A stretch of 64,000 nucleotides of DNA. Source: Puccinellia tenuiflora. Its lineage: Eukaryota > Streptophyta > Magnoliopsida > Poales > Poaceae. The position numbers and the translations under genes were made by a program. Location of the stretch: contig QRDG01002534.1 in assembly GCA_012064385.1 (NCBI GenBank), positions 765,001 to 829,000 of the forward strand. Reading direction: 5' to 3'. Shown in pieces: positions 31,356 to 41,815 of the stretch (positions are counted from its first letter, which is position 1; each line of letters opens with the position of its first letter). The notes under the pieces were generated by a model. The model searched no databases and was not told the origin of the DNA. It saw only the letters and a program-made list of their open reading frames with translations.

Positions 31356-32112
31356 CAACCAAGCATGGAGGGGGAGCGGGCGAGGAGAGGGAAGCCAGAG
31401 CGAAAAGGACTTTGGCTCTCAAACGGTGGCGGCAAACGTCGCGAGCGGAGGCCAGAAACCCTAACCCTCAATCTAGGGTTCCCCGAGGGAGCCACCACCA
31501 CTTATAAAGGCGCGGGGCTGTGCAGACAGGCCATCCCCGCCCTCGTGGGCCAGCCCCGACATGGAACCCAGCCCTGGCCCAGCATCTTGCTCCACCTCAT
31601 CGGCCCAACAACCAATCTGACGCCCAACTGCAGTGTCAGACTCCGTGGGCCGGACACTACGGCCCAGCAGCCTCCCGCAGGCCCAGCACCGTAGAAAGCC
31701 AGGGGGACGCAAACCCTAGGTTCTCCCCCCCCCCCTCCGGCCGCCACGTTGAGCGGAGGTAGGATTGACGATTCCGACCACCCCAGCTCGAACCAGTGCC
31801 ATGTTGAACTCCACCTGGTCGTCCTCTTCCTCCACGATGAAGGGCGCAAGCCGGGATGGGCTGAAACGTCGAGATCGATGCCATCTTCCTCGCATCTGGC
31901 CGAATTCGGTCATCTCGGTTTGGTTCCGGCCGACCTCCCCCGACCTTGTCGTCCACTCTATAATGCTTACTATGAGCCTCTGGTCCTCCCCGACCTCTTC
32001 CCCCTCTTTCTTTTGGTCTAATCCTCACCGTGCAGATCACAGTGTTGTTGTCGTGCGGCGACCTCGTGCTTTTCGGCCTACGGGAGCATTGGTTCATCCC
32101 CAGCAAGCCTTA

Positions 32113-35027
32113 GTCTCTCTACGTGGTGCGGAAACTTGTGGGGATGCTACACGGCAAGGTGTGACGCGCGAGGGTGCGCTGCTCCGAAGACCACGAGCGG
32201 GCGGCGCGATCGGACTTCTGTCGAACACCGTGAGGGCGCGCTCTGGACATGTCGATGTCGGCATCGGCACGTTCCGGTTGATTCCCATCGAATTTGGAGG
32301 CCATATTTATATGGTTGTGCGCCAAATTGGATTTTATACAACTTTCTAGATATACGGTATTGCTAGTTTTGAACTTGCTCTATTGAGTTTTTGTGAAAAA
32401 CAGTTATGTTTCAAATGGCATTGCCAAGTTGGTGTTAGCAAATGATTTTTTCAGATGGTGAAACCTTGTAAACTAGGTAGAGGCTTGTAAAAGATGTCAT
32501 TTCTTGAAGGTTTCCCAATTTGTTTTGATTTTTTTTGAATTAGTTATGCCTAACCCTACCCCAAACCCGTGACCATAAACCCTAAACCTAAACCTAACCA
32601 TAACTTTGATCGAGCAAAAACCACCAAAGATCTCTAAAGAAAGTACATATTGTGGATCTAAAAGTGATTTTTCCAAAAAATCACGAGCAAAATTTGTGAC
32701 ACTTGTAGGTCAAATCGGACCCACTTCCAACGAAATCGGCAGGAACTTGTATGAAATGTTTGAAATAACTAAGTATGTTTTTATATTCAAACCCAGAGTT
32801 ATATGTACTTATATGGTGGTCTATTATTTTCTATCTCTTTGGATGTTCCTCTTTTGGTGAGCCGTTTTGGTAGCTGCTTCACAAAAAAGCCTGTTTTGAC
32901 ACTAAATAAATGAAAAATGGTTTTTTATTCAACGAAAACCCTAAACCCCATAGTACACACTATTCTATAACCAATATACACCCGTTTGTCAAATATAGCC
33001 TCATTCCGATAATTTTTGCTATGTTAAAGGTCATACCCTAGATCATTTGAGTCGAAAGCCATACATCTTTGTACCTCGTAGCTCATTTCTGAGAAGGTTT
33101 CTTGAGTAAAACTTCCATAACCCATATTTATTATTTTTCCTAGGTGGTAGGTCACATAAAAGGAGGCCATGTGAAGGTTTCCCATTTTTTTGATGTTTTT
33201 TGAATTAGTTATGCCTAACCCTACCCCGAAACCGTGACCGTAAACCCCAACCCTAAACCTAAACCTAACCATAACTTCGATTGAGCAAAAACTGCCAAAT
33301 ATCTCTAAAGAAAGTACATATTCTGGATCTAAAAGTGATTTTTCGAAAAAAAATCATGACCAAACTATGCGGCACTCGTAGATCAAATCAGACCCACTTC
33401 CAGCGAAATCGGCAGGAACTTGTATGAAATGTTTGAAATACCTAAGTATGTTTCTATATTTAAACCCAGGGTTATATGTACTTATATGGTGGTCTATTAT
33501 TTTCTATCTCTTTGGATGTTCCTATTTTGGTGAGCCGTTTTGCTAGCTGCTTCACACAAAAAAAGCCTGTTTTGACACTAAATAGATGAAAAATGGTTTT
33601 TGTATTCAACGAAAACCCTAAACCCCATAGTCAACACTATTCTACAACCAATATACACCCATGTGTCAAATATGGCCTCATTCCGACAATTTTTGCTATG
33701 TTAAAGGGCATACCCTAGCTCATTTGAGTCGAAAGCCATACATCTTTGTACCTCATAGCTCATTTCTGAGAAGGGTTTTTGAGTAAAACTTTCATAACCC
33801 ATGTTTATAATTTTTTATAGGTGGTAGGTCACATAAAAGGAGGCTACGTGAAGGTTTCTCGTTTTTTTGATTTTTTTGAATTAGTTATGCCTAACCCTAT
33901 CCTGAAACCGTGACAGTAAAACCTAACCCTAAACCTAACCATAACTTCGATCGAGAAAAAACCGCCAAATATCTCTAAATAAAGTACATATTGTGGACCT
34001 AAAAGTGATTTTTGCAAAAAATCATGACCAAACTATGTGGCACTCGTAGTTCAAATCAGACCCACTTCCAGCGAAATCGGCAGGAACTTGTATGAAATGT
34101 TTGAAATACCTAAGTATGTTTTTATATTCAAACCCAGGGTTATATGTACTTATAGGATGGTATATTATTTTCTATCTCTTTGGATGTTCCTCTTTTGGTG
34201 AGCCGTTTTGGTAGCTGCTTCATAAACAAAACCTGTTTTGACACTTAATAAATGAAAAATTGTTTTTTATTCAACGAAAACACTAAACCCAGTAGTCAAC
34301 ACTATTCTACAACCAAGATACACCCGTGTGTCAAATATGGCCTCATTACGATAATTTTTGCTATGTTAAAGGTCATACCCTAGCTCATTTGCTATGTATG
34401 GCTTTCGACTCAAATGAGCTAGGGTATGCCTTTTAACATACCATAGTTTGTCGAAATGAGGCAATACTTCACACACTCGTGTATCTTGAATGTAGAACAG
34501 TGTTGAATCAGGGGTTTAGGGTTTTCTTTTTATAAAAAAATCCATTTTCCATTTTTTTAGTGTCGAAAATTGCTTTTTTATATACCTAAATCATGCACCA
34601 CTGTTTTACATTGGTTAAAAATAAGTAAAAATAATAAATGACATCTTTTAGAAGCTCTCTACCTATTTGACAAGGTTTCACCTTCTGAAAAATTCATTAA
34701 CCAACTCCAACTTGGCAATGCCGTTTTGACCAGAACAGTTTTTCACAAAAACTCAATAGAGAAAGTTCAAAACTAGAAAAACCGTATAACTAAAGAGTTG
34801 TAGGCAATCCAAATTGCCGCACAAAAATATAAAGATTTATTCTAAATTCCTTTTAAATCGGCCAGAACATGCTGATGCCCACATTGACATGTCCAGAGCG
34901 CGCCCTCAAGGTGTTCGACAGCAGTCCGACGACGTCGCTCGCTCGTGGTCATCGGAGCAGCGCTCCCTCGCGCATCACACTTTGCCTGTTAGCATCCCAC
35001 AATTTTGCGCACCATGTAGAGCTACCT
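32113..35027. mobile_element. Unclassified foldback structure with long inverted arms
   Basis: The left arm 32113-32500 and right arm 34616-35027 are inverted copies. Both carry GACATGTC, GAGCGCGCCCTCA or its complement, the TGTCGAACACC stretch, and further in CTATTGAGTTTTTGTGAAAA. The inversion continues inside: 34391-34610 is the reverse complement of part of the tandem unit (compare 32880-33060). I found no clean terminal motif or target duplication. The class is unknown; a Mutator-like or foldback transposon with long terminal inverted repeats is possible. No transposase is visible. Confidence 0.6.
32500..34391. repeat. Tandem array, 3 units of about 670 bp
   Basis: TAGTTATGCCTAACCCTA recurs at 32541, 33207 and 33882, giving units of 666 and 675 bp; the third unit stops at about 34391, where the inverted segment begins. 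Units share CCTAAACCTAAACCTAACCA, AGTACATATTSTGGATCTAA, the GGCAGGAACTTGTATGAAAT stretch and CATACCCTAG. The CCCTAAA-like stretches are degenerate and not telomeric. No coding signal is seen. Confidence 0.9.
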
Positions 35028-35229
35028 GCGCCGTCGGCGACCACCAGGGATGCTATCCAGGGAGACACAGACGCTCTCGTGGCGCGCATCGACGTCTGTG
35101 TCTTCATGTTCTACGCTGTCGTCGTGTCAGCGGACGCGCAGATGTGCTGCTCCGAGCCTCCGACTCAGGGCGCGAGGTCTGCTCGGCGCATGCGGCAACG
35201 CGGGAAGAGGGAGCTCCGGAAGGAGGCTC
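35028..35229. other. GC-rich interval beyond the right foldback arm
   Basis: About 200 bp where the inverted similarity to the left arm has ended. Several frames are open because of composition. No domain is recognised. Confidence 0.4.
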
Positions 35230-35520
35230 TCCACGGCACGGCGGCGAGGTCAACGACACGGGCCTGGATGGGGACGGCGGCCGCGCGGAAGGTGGGCGAG
35301 CTCGACGGAGTCCGAGGCGAGGTCGACGGCACGGAGCTGTGGCAGCCATGGAGGAGGAGATGCTCTGGATGTCGGCGGGGCGAGGTCAACGGCGCGGGGA
35401 TGTCGGCGGCGCGGGGCTGTGGCCGGGGCGAGGTCGACAGCGCGGGACTGTGGCCAGCGCGAGATCGACGACGCGGGGCTGTGGCGCGGGGATGTCGGCA
35501 GCGCGGGAGTAGACGATGAG
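35230..35520. repeat. GC-rich imperfect short repeats
   Basis: GCGAGGTCGACGGCRCGG and CGCGGGGMTGTCGGCRGCGC type units recur about ten times with variable spacing. Long frames over this block on both strands are compositional. Confidence 0.7.
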
Positions 35521-36087
35521 TTCGGTGAGGACGGTGACAACCGTGGAGGAGGAGATGCTCTGGATGGATCCTATTCTCTGAACCCACCAATATCCAGTTT
35601 TATTGGACCTTAGTTCAACAGATGGTGCAAATCCAATAAAGTCCAGTCCAACATGATCCAAGGTAAATTAGGTCCAAAGCCCATTGGAGGGTGCAGATCC
35701 AGCTAGGTGTTTATTTTTTACTCACCGGGTAAAAGGGGGGAAATGACCTTGCTTGTCACAGGATATATTTAGCTTCCTTACTGCTTCCTCGTGAGCTTAA
35801 AAACAGAGACACAAAAAGGAACATTTTGAAAGTTTTAAAGGTAGCACATGACAAATTACTTGGAGTGGCAAGGAAATACCACATGTAGGTAGGTATGGTG
35901 GACACAAATGGCAAAGACATTTGGCTCAGGGATATGGATGCACGAGAAGTATTTCCTCTCAGTACGTAATTTTTAGGCTTAGCAAGATATCAAGAAAACA
36001 CATAACACCAACTTGGTTCAATGAATGACTACAGATATAAATTATGCATAACCATTAGACTTCACACCGTCTACCTTGTTAGCTAAA
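35521..36087. other. AT-rich flank, possibly Athila-type internal sequence
   Basis: There is no coding feature. The stretch around 35880-35990 (GGTAGGTATGGTGGACACAA, ATGGATGCACGAGAAG) resembles the non-coding part of the Athila-type element near 54575-54600. The right flank of the Tat element (63806-64000) shows a similar likeness, so an older Athila-type element may enclose the Tat element. Confidence 0.4.
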
Positions 36088-36092
36088 CCATC

Positions 36093-36958
36093 TGTTGCGC
36101 AATAAATGCGTCACACAAACACGTCCTCGTGTACCTTCAACGTCGGGGCGATACGCCGCAACTCACGTCGAAGGGGGCCGGGTCACAGCGCAATACGCAA
36201 GACAGTGACTCGGCGCGTTCGAAAATCAGACGCCCCAGTTCCTCGGGAGGGACCCCGTCGGAGGTTTCAGCGATGATTGGCTGAACTTGGCCGGTTTGAC
36301 CGCTCCAAGCTCGATTATCGATCTCTGGCAAAATCTGTGCGAAGTCGCCGAAGAACGGAAGCATGAACAAGGGTTTGAGGGTAAAAAGTAGATGTATTGG
36401 TGTTTGTCGATTGTTTTCTTAATTTTAATCGGCCGTCACCTCCTACATATATATAGTGAGGCGGCTGGACTTCCCGTACAAGTATTGGACTTCTACAAGG
36501 ATTACAACTCATGAACTAGGTCGGTTTCTGCTTTTAAACTAGGTAAGACTCTTGGTCGGCTTTGTGCTGGACGTCTCCGGCTCTTGGAAAGTCGCCTTTT
36601 GTCTTCCGGGTGGAACCCGAACTCTTTCTGGCTCTACCGACTTCTGCTTTGGGCTCTGGTAAGTATTAAACTTCCTCACGTCTGGCTTCTCCGATGCAGC
36701 TCTAGAATTTTCGAAAAGCTTCAAATCTGGCCCGCATCGGGTCCTGTCAAACCGGGTTCTGGACATGCCGGGTTCTGGACACGCCGGGTTCCCCTTGAGT
36801 CATTTGTTCTTCCGAGTAAGCGCTTGAACCTGTGATCCGGGTTGTCACTAAACCGACTCCTAGATATGTCGGGCTAGCTCCCTGCCGGGTTATCAACGAG
36901 TCGCCATTCCCTCCTGAGGATTATTGAACTTGGTACCTGCCAAAAACGGGTGCTAACA
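36093..36958 (-). repeat. 3' LTR of Tat-type element
   Basis: 866 bp; on the minus strand it begins TGTTAGCACCCG and ends GCGCAACA. It differs from 62934-63800 at scattered single bases. Confidence 0.95.
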
Positions 36959-36976
36959 CATGCCCCCCTGTTTTCT
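36959..36976 (-). other. Polypurine tract of Tat-type element
   Basis: On the minus strand AGAAAACAGGGGGGCATG immediately precedes the 3' LTR. Confidence 0.8.
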
Positions 36977-37060
36977 AGTAAAGCTTGCGTACTAGAAAAT
37001 ATACAATGTAGAAGATTTGGTCTAAGGGCGATGCTTAAGCTCATCGGCCATATGTGTAGC

Positions 37061-38206
37061 TTACGCAGTTTGCCACACACTTGGGTGGAATTTCTTCAAG
37101 TATTTCCCATTGATAGCTCGAGGCAATATGATGCCCTCCAATGTCTCCACCAGATACGAGTTGCCGGGTACAATTCTTATGACTCGGAGCAGTCCTTCCC
37201 AACTCGGTGACCATTTTCCGAATTTCCGCCTTTTTGAACCGATTGGCAGTATAACTTTCCAGACCAAATCACCGAGTTGAAAATCCTTGATCCGGACTCT
37301 CTTGTTGTAAGCTCTTGCCACCCGCAACTTCTCCTTCTCGATATCCTCCAAAGCTTTGATCCGTTTGTTGGCCACTTCATCAACGTTGTCCATCATTAAA
37401 TTGTGATAATCCACGGCCGACAAATTGTTTTGTTTAGCGAACCTCAAAGCGGCTAGATTTACTTCTATCGGTAAAACGGCTTCTTGCCCATATACTAACT
37501 CGAAAGGAGTTACTTTGGTTGCGCCATACCTTGAGATCCGGTGAGCCCACAATGCCTCGGACAGTACCTCATGCCACCTCCTCGGGTAGTCCTGTACTTT
37601 CTTCTTGATCAGCTTGACCAGAATTTTGTTGCTTGACTCGGCTTGTCCATTGGCTTGAGCGTAATATGGAGATGAACTGAGCATCTTGATCCCGAGTGAT
37701 TCGGCAAACTGTTTCACCTCTTTGGCCATGAATGAGGTGCCTTGATCTGTAGTAAGAGTCTGTGGAATGCCGAATCTGTGAACAATATGCTCTGTAATAA
37801 ATTGAATTACCTCTTTGTGGGTCATATTCCGGAGGGGTACTGCCTCAGACCACTTGGTGAAATAATCGGTAGCAACCAGCACGAACCGATGCCCTTTAGA
37901 TGATGCCGGGTTAATCATACCAATGAAATCCAATGCCCATCCTCGAAAAGGCCACGACTTTATTACCGGGTTAAGAAACGAAGCCGGTACCAGCTGAATA
38001 TCCCCGAATCTCTGGCACGCTTCACACCCCCTGTAGTACCGGAAGCAGTCATTGATCATAGTCGGCCAATAGAACCCGGCTCGTCTGAGCATCCACTTCA
38101 TCTTGTGGGCCGACTGATGTGTACCGCACAACCCCTCATGTACTTCTCCCATGGCGACCCGAGATTTATCTTCATCTAGGCATTTAAGAAGAAGCCCATC
38201 AGCTAT
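37061..38206 (-). pseudogene. Tat-type integrase
   Basis: The segment runs from the in-frame TGA at 38207-38209 to the natural stop at 37061 (frame opens with ATG at 38152). It holds the HHCC zinc-binding end (GTHQSAHKM, CEACQRF), the catalytic core with the first Asp in ALDFIGM, the second in TTDQGTSF and the Glu in NGQAESSNK, then LVYGQEAVLP, a GDLVWK motif and a C-terminal NGKYLKKFHPSVWQ. No chromodomain follows, as expected for Tat elements. All three catalytic acids are present. The integrase would insert element cDNA into the chromosome. Confidence 0.9.
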
Positions 38207-39790
38207 TCAGCGATACAACTCGTCATCTACCAGAGTATATTTGAAAGCAAGCCGCCGAATAGCCCTCTCGGTTTTCTGACTTGGATCCTTCAGATAATTG
38301 ATAATAGGCGTCCTCCAATCAGCTGACCGAATCTTGCCAGGTTCTTCCGGAGCCGAATTAGGTAACCCGGCTTTCCCTTCATTTCCCGAGCTAGATGACT
38401 TGGCTTTTCCTCCAGCTTCCGAATCATTGACGACAGTTATCATCGGCTTCTTTGTTGTGAAGAATACTCCTCTGCTGATATGATAGCCCGATGCCTGCTG
38501 TGCCAAATCATTGGCGAGCCAGTTGTCCTGCATGGAAATATGAGATATAGAAAAGTAATCCAGAGTCGAGATGATATCCAGGCACATGTCGAGATAGGCG
38601 TTGAGTGATCCACTGTTACACTGGAAGATCTTGGCCACTTGCTGGACAACAAGTAGCGAATGGCCATATGCCTCGACATGAGTTACTCCTGCATCCTTTA
38701 AAATCTCTAACCCGAATAGAAGAGCTTCATATTCGGCTTCATTGTTAGTGCAAAAATAATCAAGACGATAGGAGGCTTCAAAGATAGTACCGTGGGGTGA
38801 GATATACACTATGCCGGCTCCTTGTCCACTGCTGCAGACTGAGCCGTCAAAGTAGAGTTTCCACGGTACAGCCGACATAAGATTTAAGTCGGCTTCTTGT
38901 TCTAGATCAATCCGATGTTCAACAATAAAATCGGCTACAATTTGGCCTTTCATAGATCTAAGAGGTTCATAAGCCAAATCATATTCGATTAACCCGTATG
39001 CCCACTTGCCGATTCGTCCACTAAGAATCGGCCTATGTATCATATGTTTGATGACATCGGTTTGACTAAACACTTTGCACTCACTAGATAGAAGATAATG
39101 GCGCAATTTGGTGCAAGCAAAGTAAAGAGACAAGCACAACCTTTCGACAAAGCTGTACCTTGACTCAGCATCCAGCAACCGCCGGCTTAAGTATGTGATG
39201 ACGTACTCCTGTCCTTCGGCCTCTTGAGTTAACGCTGCCCCGATCACCTTTTCCTCGGCCGCAATGTAGAGCCAGAACGGTAGACCATGACTCGGTTTCC
39301 TCAGAACTGGGGGTTTAGACAAGCAAGCCTTTATTCGGTCAAATGCCTCCTGCTGCTTTGTCCCCCAGATGAACTCGGTATCGTCCTTGAGCCGAAGTAT
39401 CTGTGTGAACGCATCAACTTTTCCAGACAAGTTAGTAATAAATCTTCTCAAATAATTTACCTTGCCTAGGAATTTCTGCATATCCTTCTTGCAACTCGGC
39501 GCTTGCACTTTCTGGATGGCTTCAATCTTTGCCGGATCAATCTCTATGCCGGATTCATGTATAATGAAACCGAGGAACCTCCCAGCCGACACGCCAAAAG
39601 CACACTTCAATGGATTCATCTTGAGCCCGTACTTTCTCATCCTTTCAAACGCAAGTCGTAGATCGGCCAAATGATTTAACTCGCCGTCCGATTTAACAAC
39701 CACGTCATCAATGTAAACTTCCAGTATGACTCCAAGAAGATCGTGGAATATCAAGTTCATCGCTCTCTGATATGTGGCTCCGGCATTCTT
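38207..39790 (-). pseudogene. Tat-type RT C-terminal half, RNase H and second (archaeal-type) RNase H
   Basis: Reading resumes after an in-frame TAG at 39791-39793. The RT box YIDDVVVKS lies at about 39715-39689. RNase H follows with FWLYIAAEEKVIGAALTQEA and YSFVERLCLSLYFA. A second RNase H domain starts at PWKLYFDGSVCSSGQGAGIV (about 38870) and includes NNEAEYEALLFGLE and the HISMQDNWLANDLAQQASGY region. Where this domain normally has a catalytic Asp in a G-D-S motif, this copy reads AYGHSLLVV, so Asp appears replaced by His. The segment ends at the TGA at 38207-38209. RT and RNase H would copy element RNA to DNA and remove the RNA strand. Confidence 0.88.
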
Positions 39791-40516
39791 CTACCCGAAC
39801 GTCATTACCGTCCACTCAAATAAACCGACGAAACCGGGACAGCGAAACGCTGTTTTGGCCGAGTCCTCTTCAGCCATAAATATTTGATTGTATCCCGCGT
39901 TCCCATCTAGAAAGCTGATGACTCGGTGTCCTGAGGCGTCATTAATGAGCATGTCGGCTATCGGCATAGGATATTCGTCTTTGGGTTTAGCTCGGTTGAG
40001 ATCCCGGAAGTCTATGCACACCCTGATCTTGCCGGATCCCTTCTTCTCAACCAGCACAATGTTGGAAACCCATTCGGCATATTTGCATGGCCGAATAAAA
40101 TCAGCTTTTAGAAGTCGACCGATCTCTTCTTTGACCCGGTCATATATTGCCGGGTTGAACCTACGAGCCGGTTGTTTGTGTGGCCTAAAACCGGCTTTAA
40201 TCGGTAACCGATGCTCAACAAGATCTCGATTTAACCCGGGCATTTCATGGTACTCCCAAGCGAAGCAATCTATATATTCCTTTACAAGCGTGATTAATTC
40301 GGATTTATAATCAGCTTCTAGATTCCGGCTTACAAACGTCGGCCTGGGAACAGTGCCATCCCCGATATCTACCTCCTCAAGCGGGTCGGCCGACGTAAAG
40401 CCTTGTCCTAACTTATCCATGTCGTCTGGTTCTTCAATCGCTTCACACATATCGTTCCTCTTTGCCCGATACTTGTCCAGGCGCTTCTGTAACCACTCAT
40501 CGTTGTTGGGATTCAT
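39791..40516 (-). pseudogene. Tat-type reverse transcriptase, N-terminal half
   Basis: The frame begins at an ATG (40514-40516) right after an in-frame TAG (40517-40519) that ends the protease segment. It shows the RT fingers and palm: KQPARRFNPAIYDRVKEEIG, FIRPCKYAEWVSNIVLVEKK, IRVCIDFRDLNRAKPKDEYP and ISFLDGNAGYNQIFMAEED with the first catalytic Asp. It stops at TAG 39791-39793, where relatives have Leu before KNAGATYQRAMN. Upstream and downstream segments are in the same frame, so these are point nonsense changes. Confidence 0.9.
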
Positions 40517-41499
40517 CTACTTGAGCTGTAGCCGATTGTGTCCAACCGGCTTTAAGGATACTGGCACGAATCCGTCCCTGGTAGCACTTAGGAAATCTAA
40601 CCCGGATAGATCACGTCCCGAGAGATATGTAGCATTGGAGTGTTGCCAATCAATAATGGACTCGGCTAAAGCAATACATGCCGAGTTATCAGCATGAACG
40701 ACTTCAATCTCATCGTCGATCCATTGTACGAGTTGCTGGTGCATGGTAGACGGCACACATTGATTCGCATGGAGCCAATCCCTTCCGAGTAACACATTGT
40801 AGTTCCCTTGCACCTCAGCAACAAAGAATGCAGTAGCCAAGGTTTTGCTTCCCACTGTGAGTTCCAAGCTGATGACTCCTTTGGCTTCTACTCCTTCCCC
40901 TCCTTCGAACCCGTTCAGTACCATGTTCGTCTTCATCAGATCATCATCCTCCAGTTGCAATTTCTTGAAGACGGAATACGGCATTAGATTCACCACAGCG
41001 CCTCCATCCACCATCATCCTGGTAACCGGCTTCCCATTGATATGTCCTCTGACGTACAAAGGTTTTAGGTGCTTCACCGGTCCCTCAGGTTTCTCGAAGA
41101 CGGCATTCTTGGGTCCAAAGTTGATCTGCGCTAACTCGGCTTCTTCTTCTACAGCACGAAACTCGGCAGGCAAATAGTATACCATGTTAATATCCATACT
41201 TACCCGAGTCGGCGTACTCTCGTAGTCCAGTAACTCCTCATCTATTGGATTTCCCGACTCGTCTACTGCCAAGTCCTCTGCCGGGTCCTCATTCGCCGAC
41301 TCGTCTATGGCCGAGTCCTCTGTCGGGTCCTCCGCCGGATCCTCATTAGCCGACTCGTTGTCCGACTCGTCCATTGCTGACTCCGCTGCTTCGACTTCAT
41401 CTGCCCATGACGAATAAGTAATGGCCGGTATAGAAACCGGCTTTGCTCCGTTGTTCTCAGCAGGACTCGGTGCAATCATCAAAGGAGTCATTATAGGAG
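40517..41499 (-). pseudogene. Tat-type aspartic protease with acidic linker (3' part of gag-pro)
   Basis: Bases 41492-41499 continue in frame into the target duplication of the nested element. The protein begins with an acidic linker (repeated ESANEDPAEDP units, residues about 40-85), followed by a retropepsin-like domain with MMVDGGAVVNLMPYSVF (D-G-G) and YNVLLGRDWLHA. It stops with TAG at 40517-40519, directly before the RT segment's ATG. The protease would mature the polyprotein. Once the insertion and one TCGGC copy are discounted, this segment lies in the same frame as the gag segment at 60314-62882. Confidence 0.85.
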
Positions 41500-41815
41500 T
41501 CGGCTGATAGCGCGAGAGGTGTTAATCAATCACGCTTCGTTGGGCACCCCAAGAGGAAGGTTTGAGGAGCACAGCAGCAAGTTTTCCCTCAGTTAGAAAC
41601 CAAGGTTATCGAACCAGTAGGAGTGAGGAATGCTTCAGAAGGTTGTCCACAACTGCAATGGCGCCAGAAAATATGCTTGGCGTGTTGACAGCAACGGTGC
41701 CAGAAAAAGAGCTGTTGCAGGGGAGACAGTGGAACCTGCAGAACACAATCAAACTACTTTGCCCCAACGAAGCAGTGAGGTTGTCAATCTCACTGGCCTT
41801 GCTGAATACAAAGGA

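Larger units (their letters stand above)
25730..31740 (-). mobile_element. Decayed L1-type LINE, 3'-truncated at the N
   Basis: Read on the minus strand: leader (about 31740-31360), ORF1 with zinc knuckles, ORF2 with endonuclease, reverse transcriptase and a zf-RVT-like C-terminal region. The 3' UTR and poly(A) are missing because the sequence stops at 25729. Frameshifts and stops throughout make it inactive. The 5' limit is approximate; 31741-32112 shows no clear feature beyond open minus-strand frames in GC-rich sequence. I see no target duplication. Confidence 0.85.

Noticed and set aside
32560..33960. CCCTAAA-like stretches as telomeric repeats
   Set aside because: They are short and degenerate, and recur once per 670-bp unit rather than in a run.
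34814..35613. Overlapping long plus-strand frames (187-232 codons)
   Set aside because: All three frames are open through a GC-rich short-repeat block, so openness reflects composition; only the arm segment is listed as a finding.
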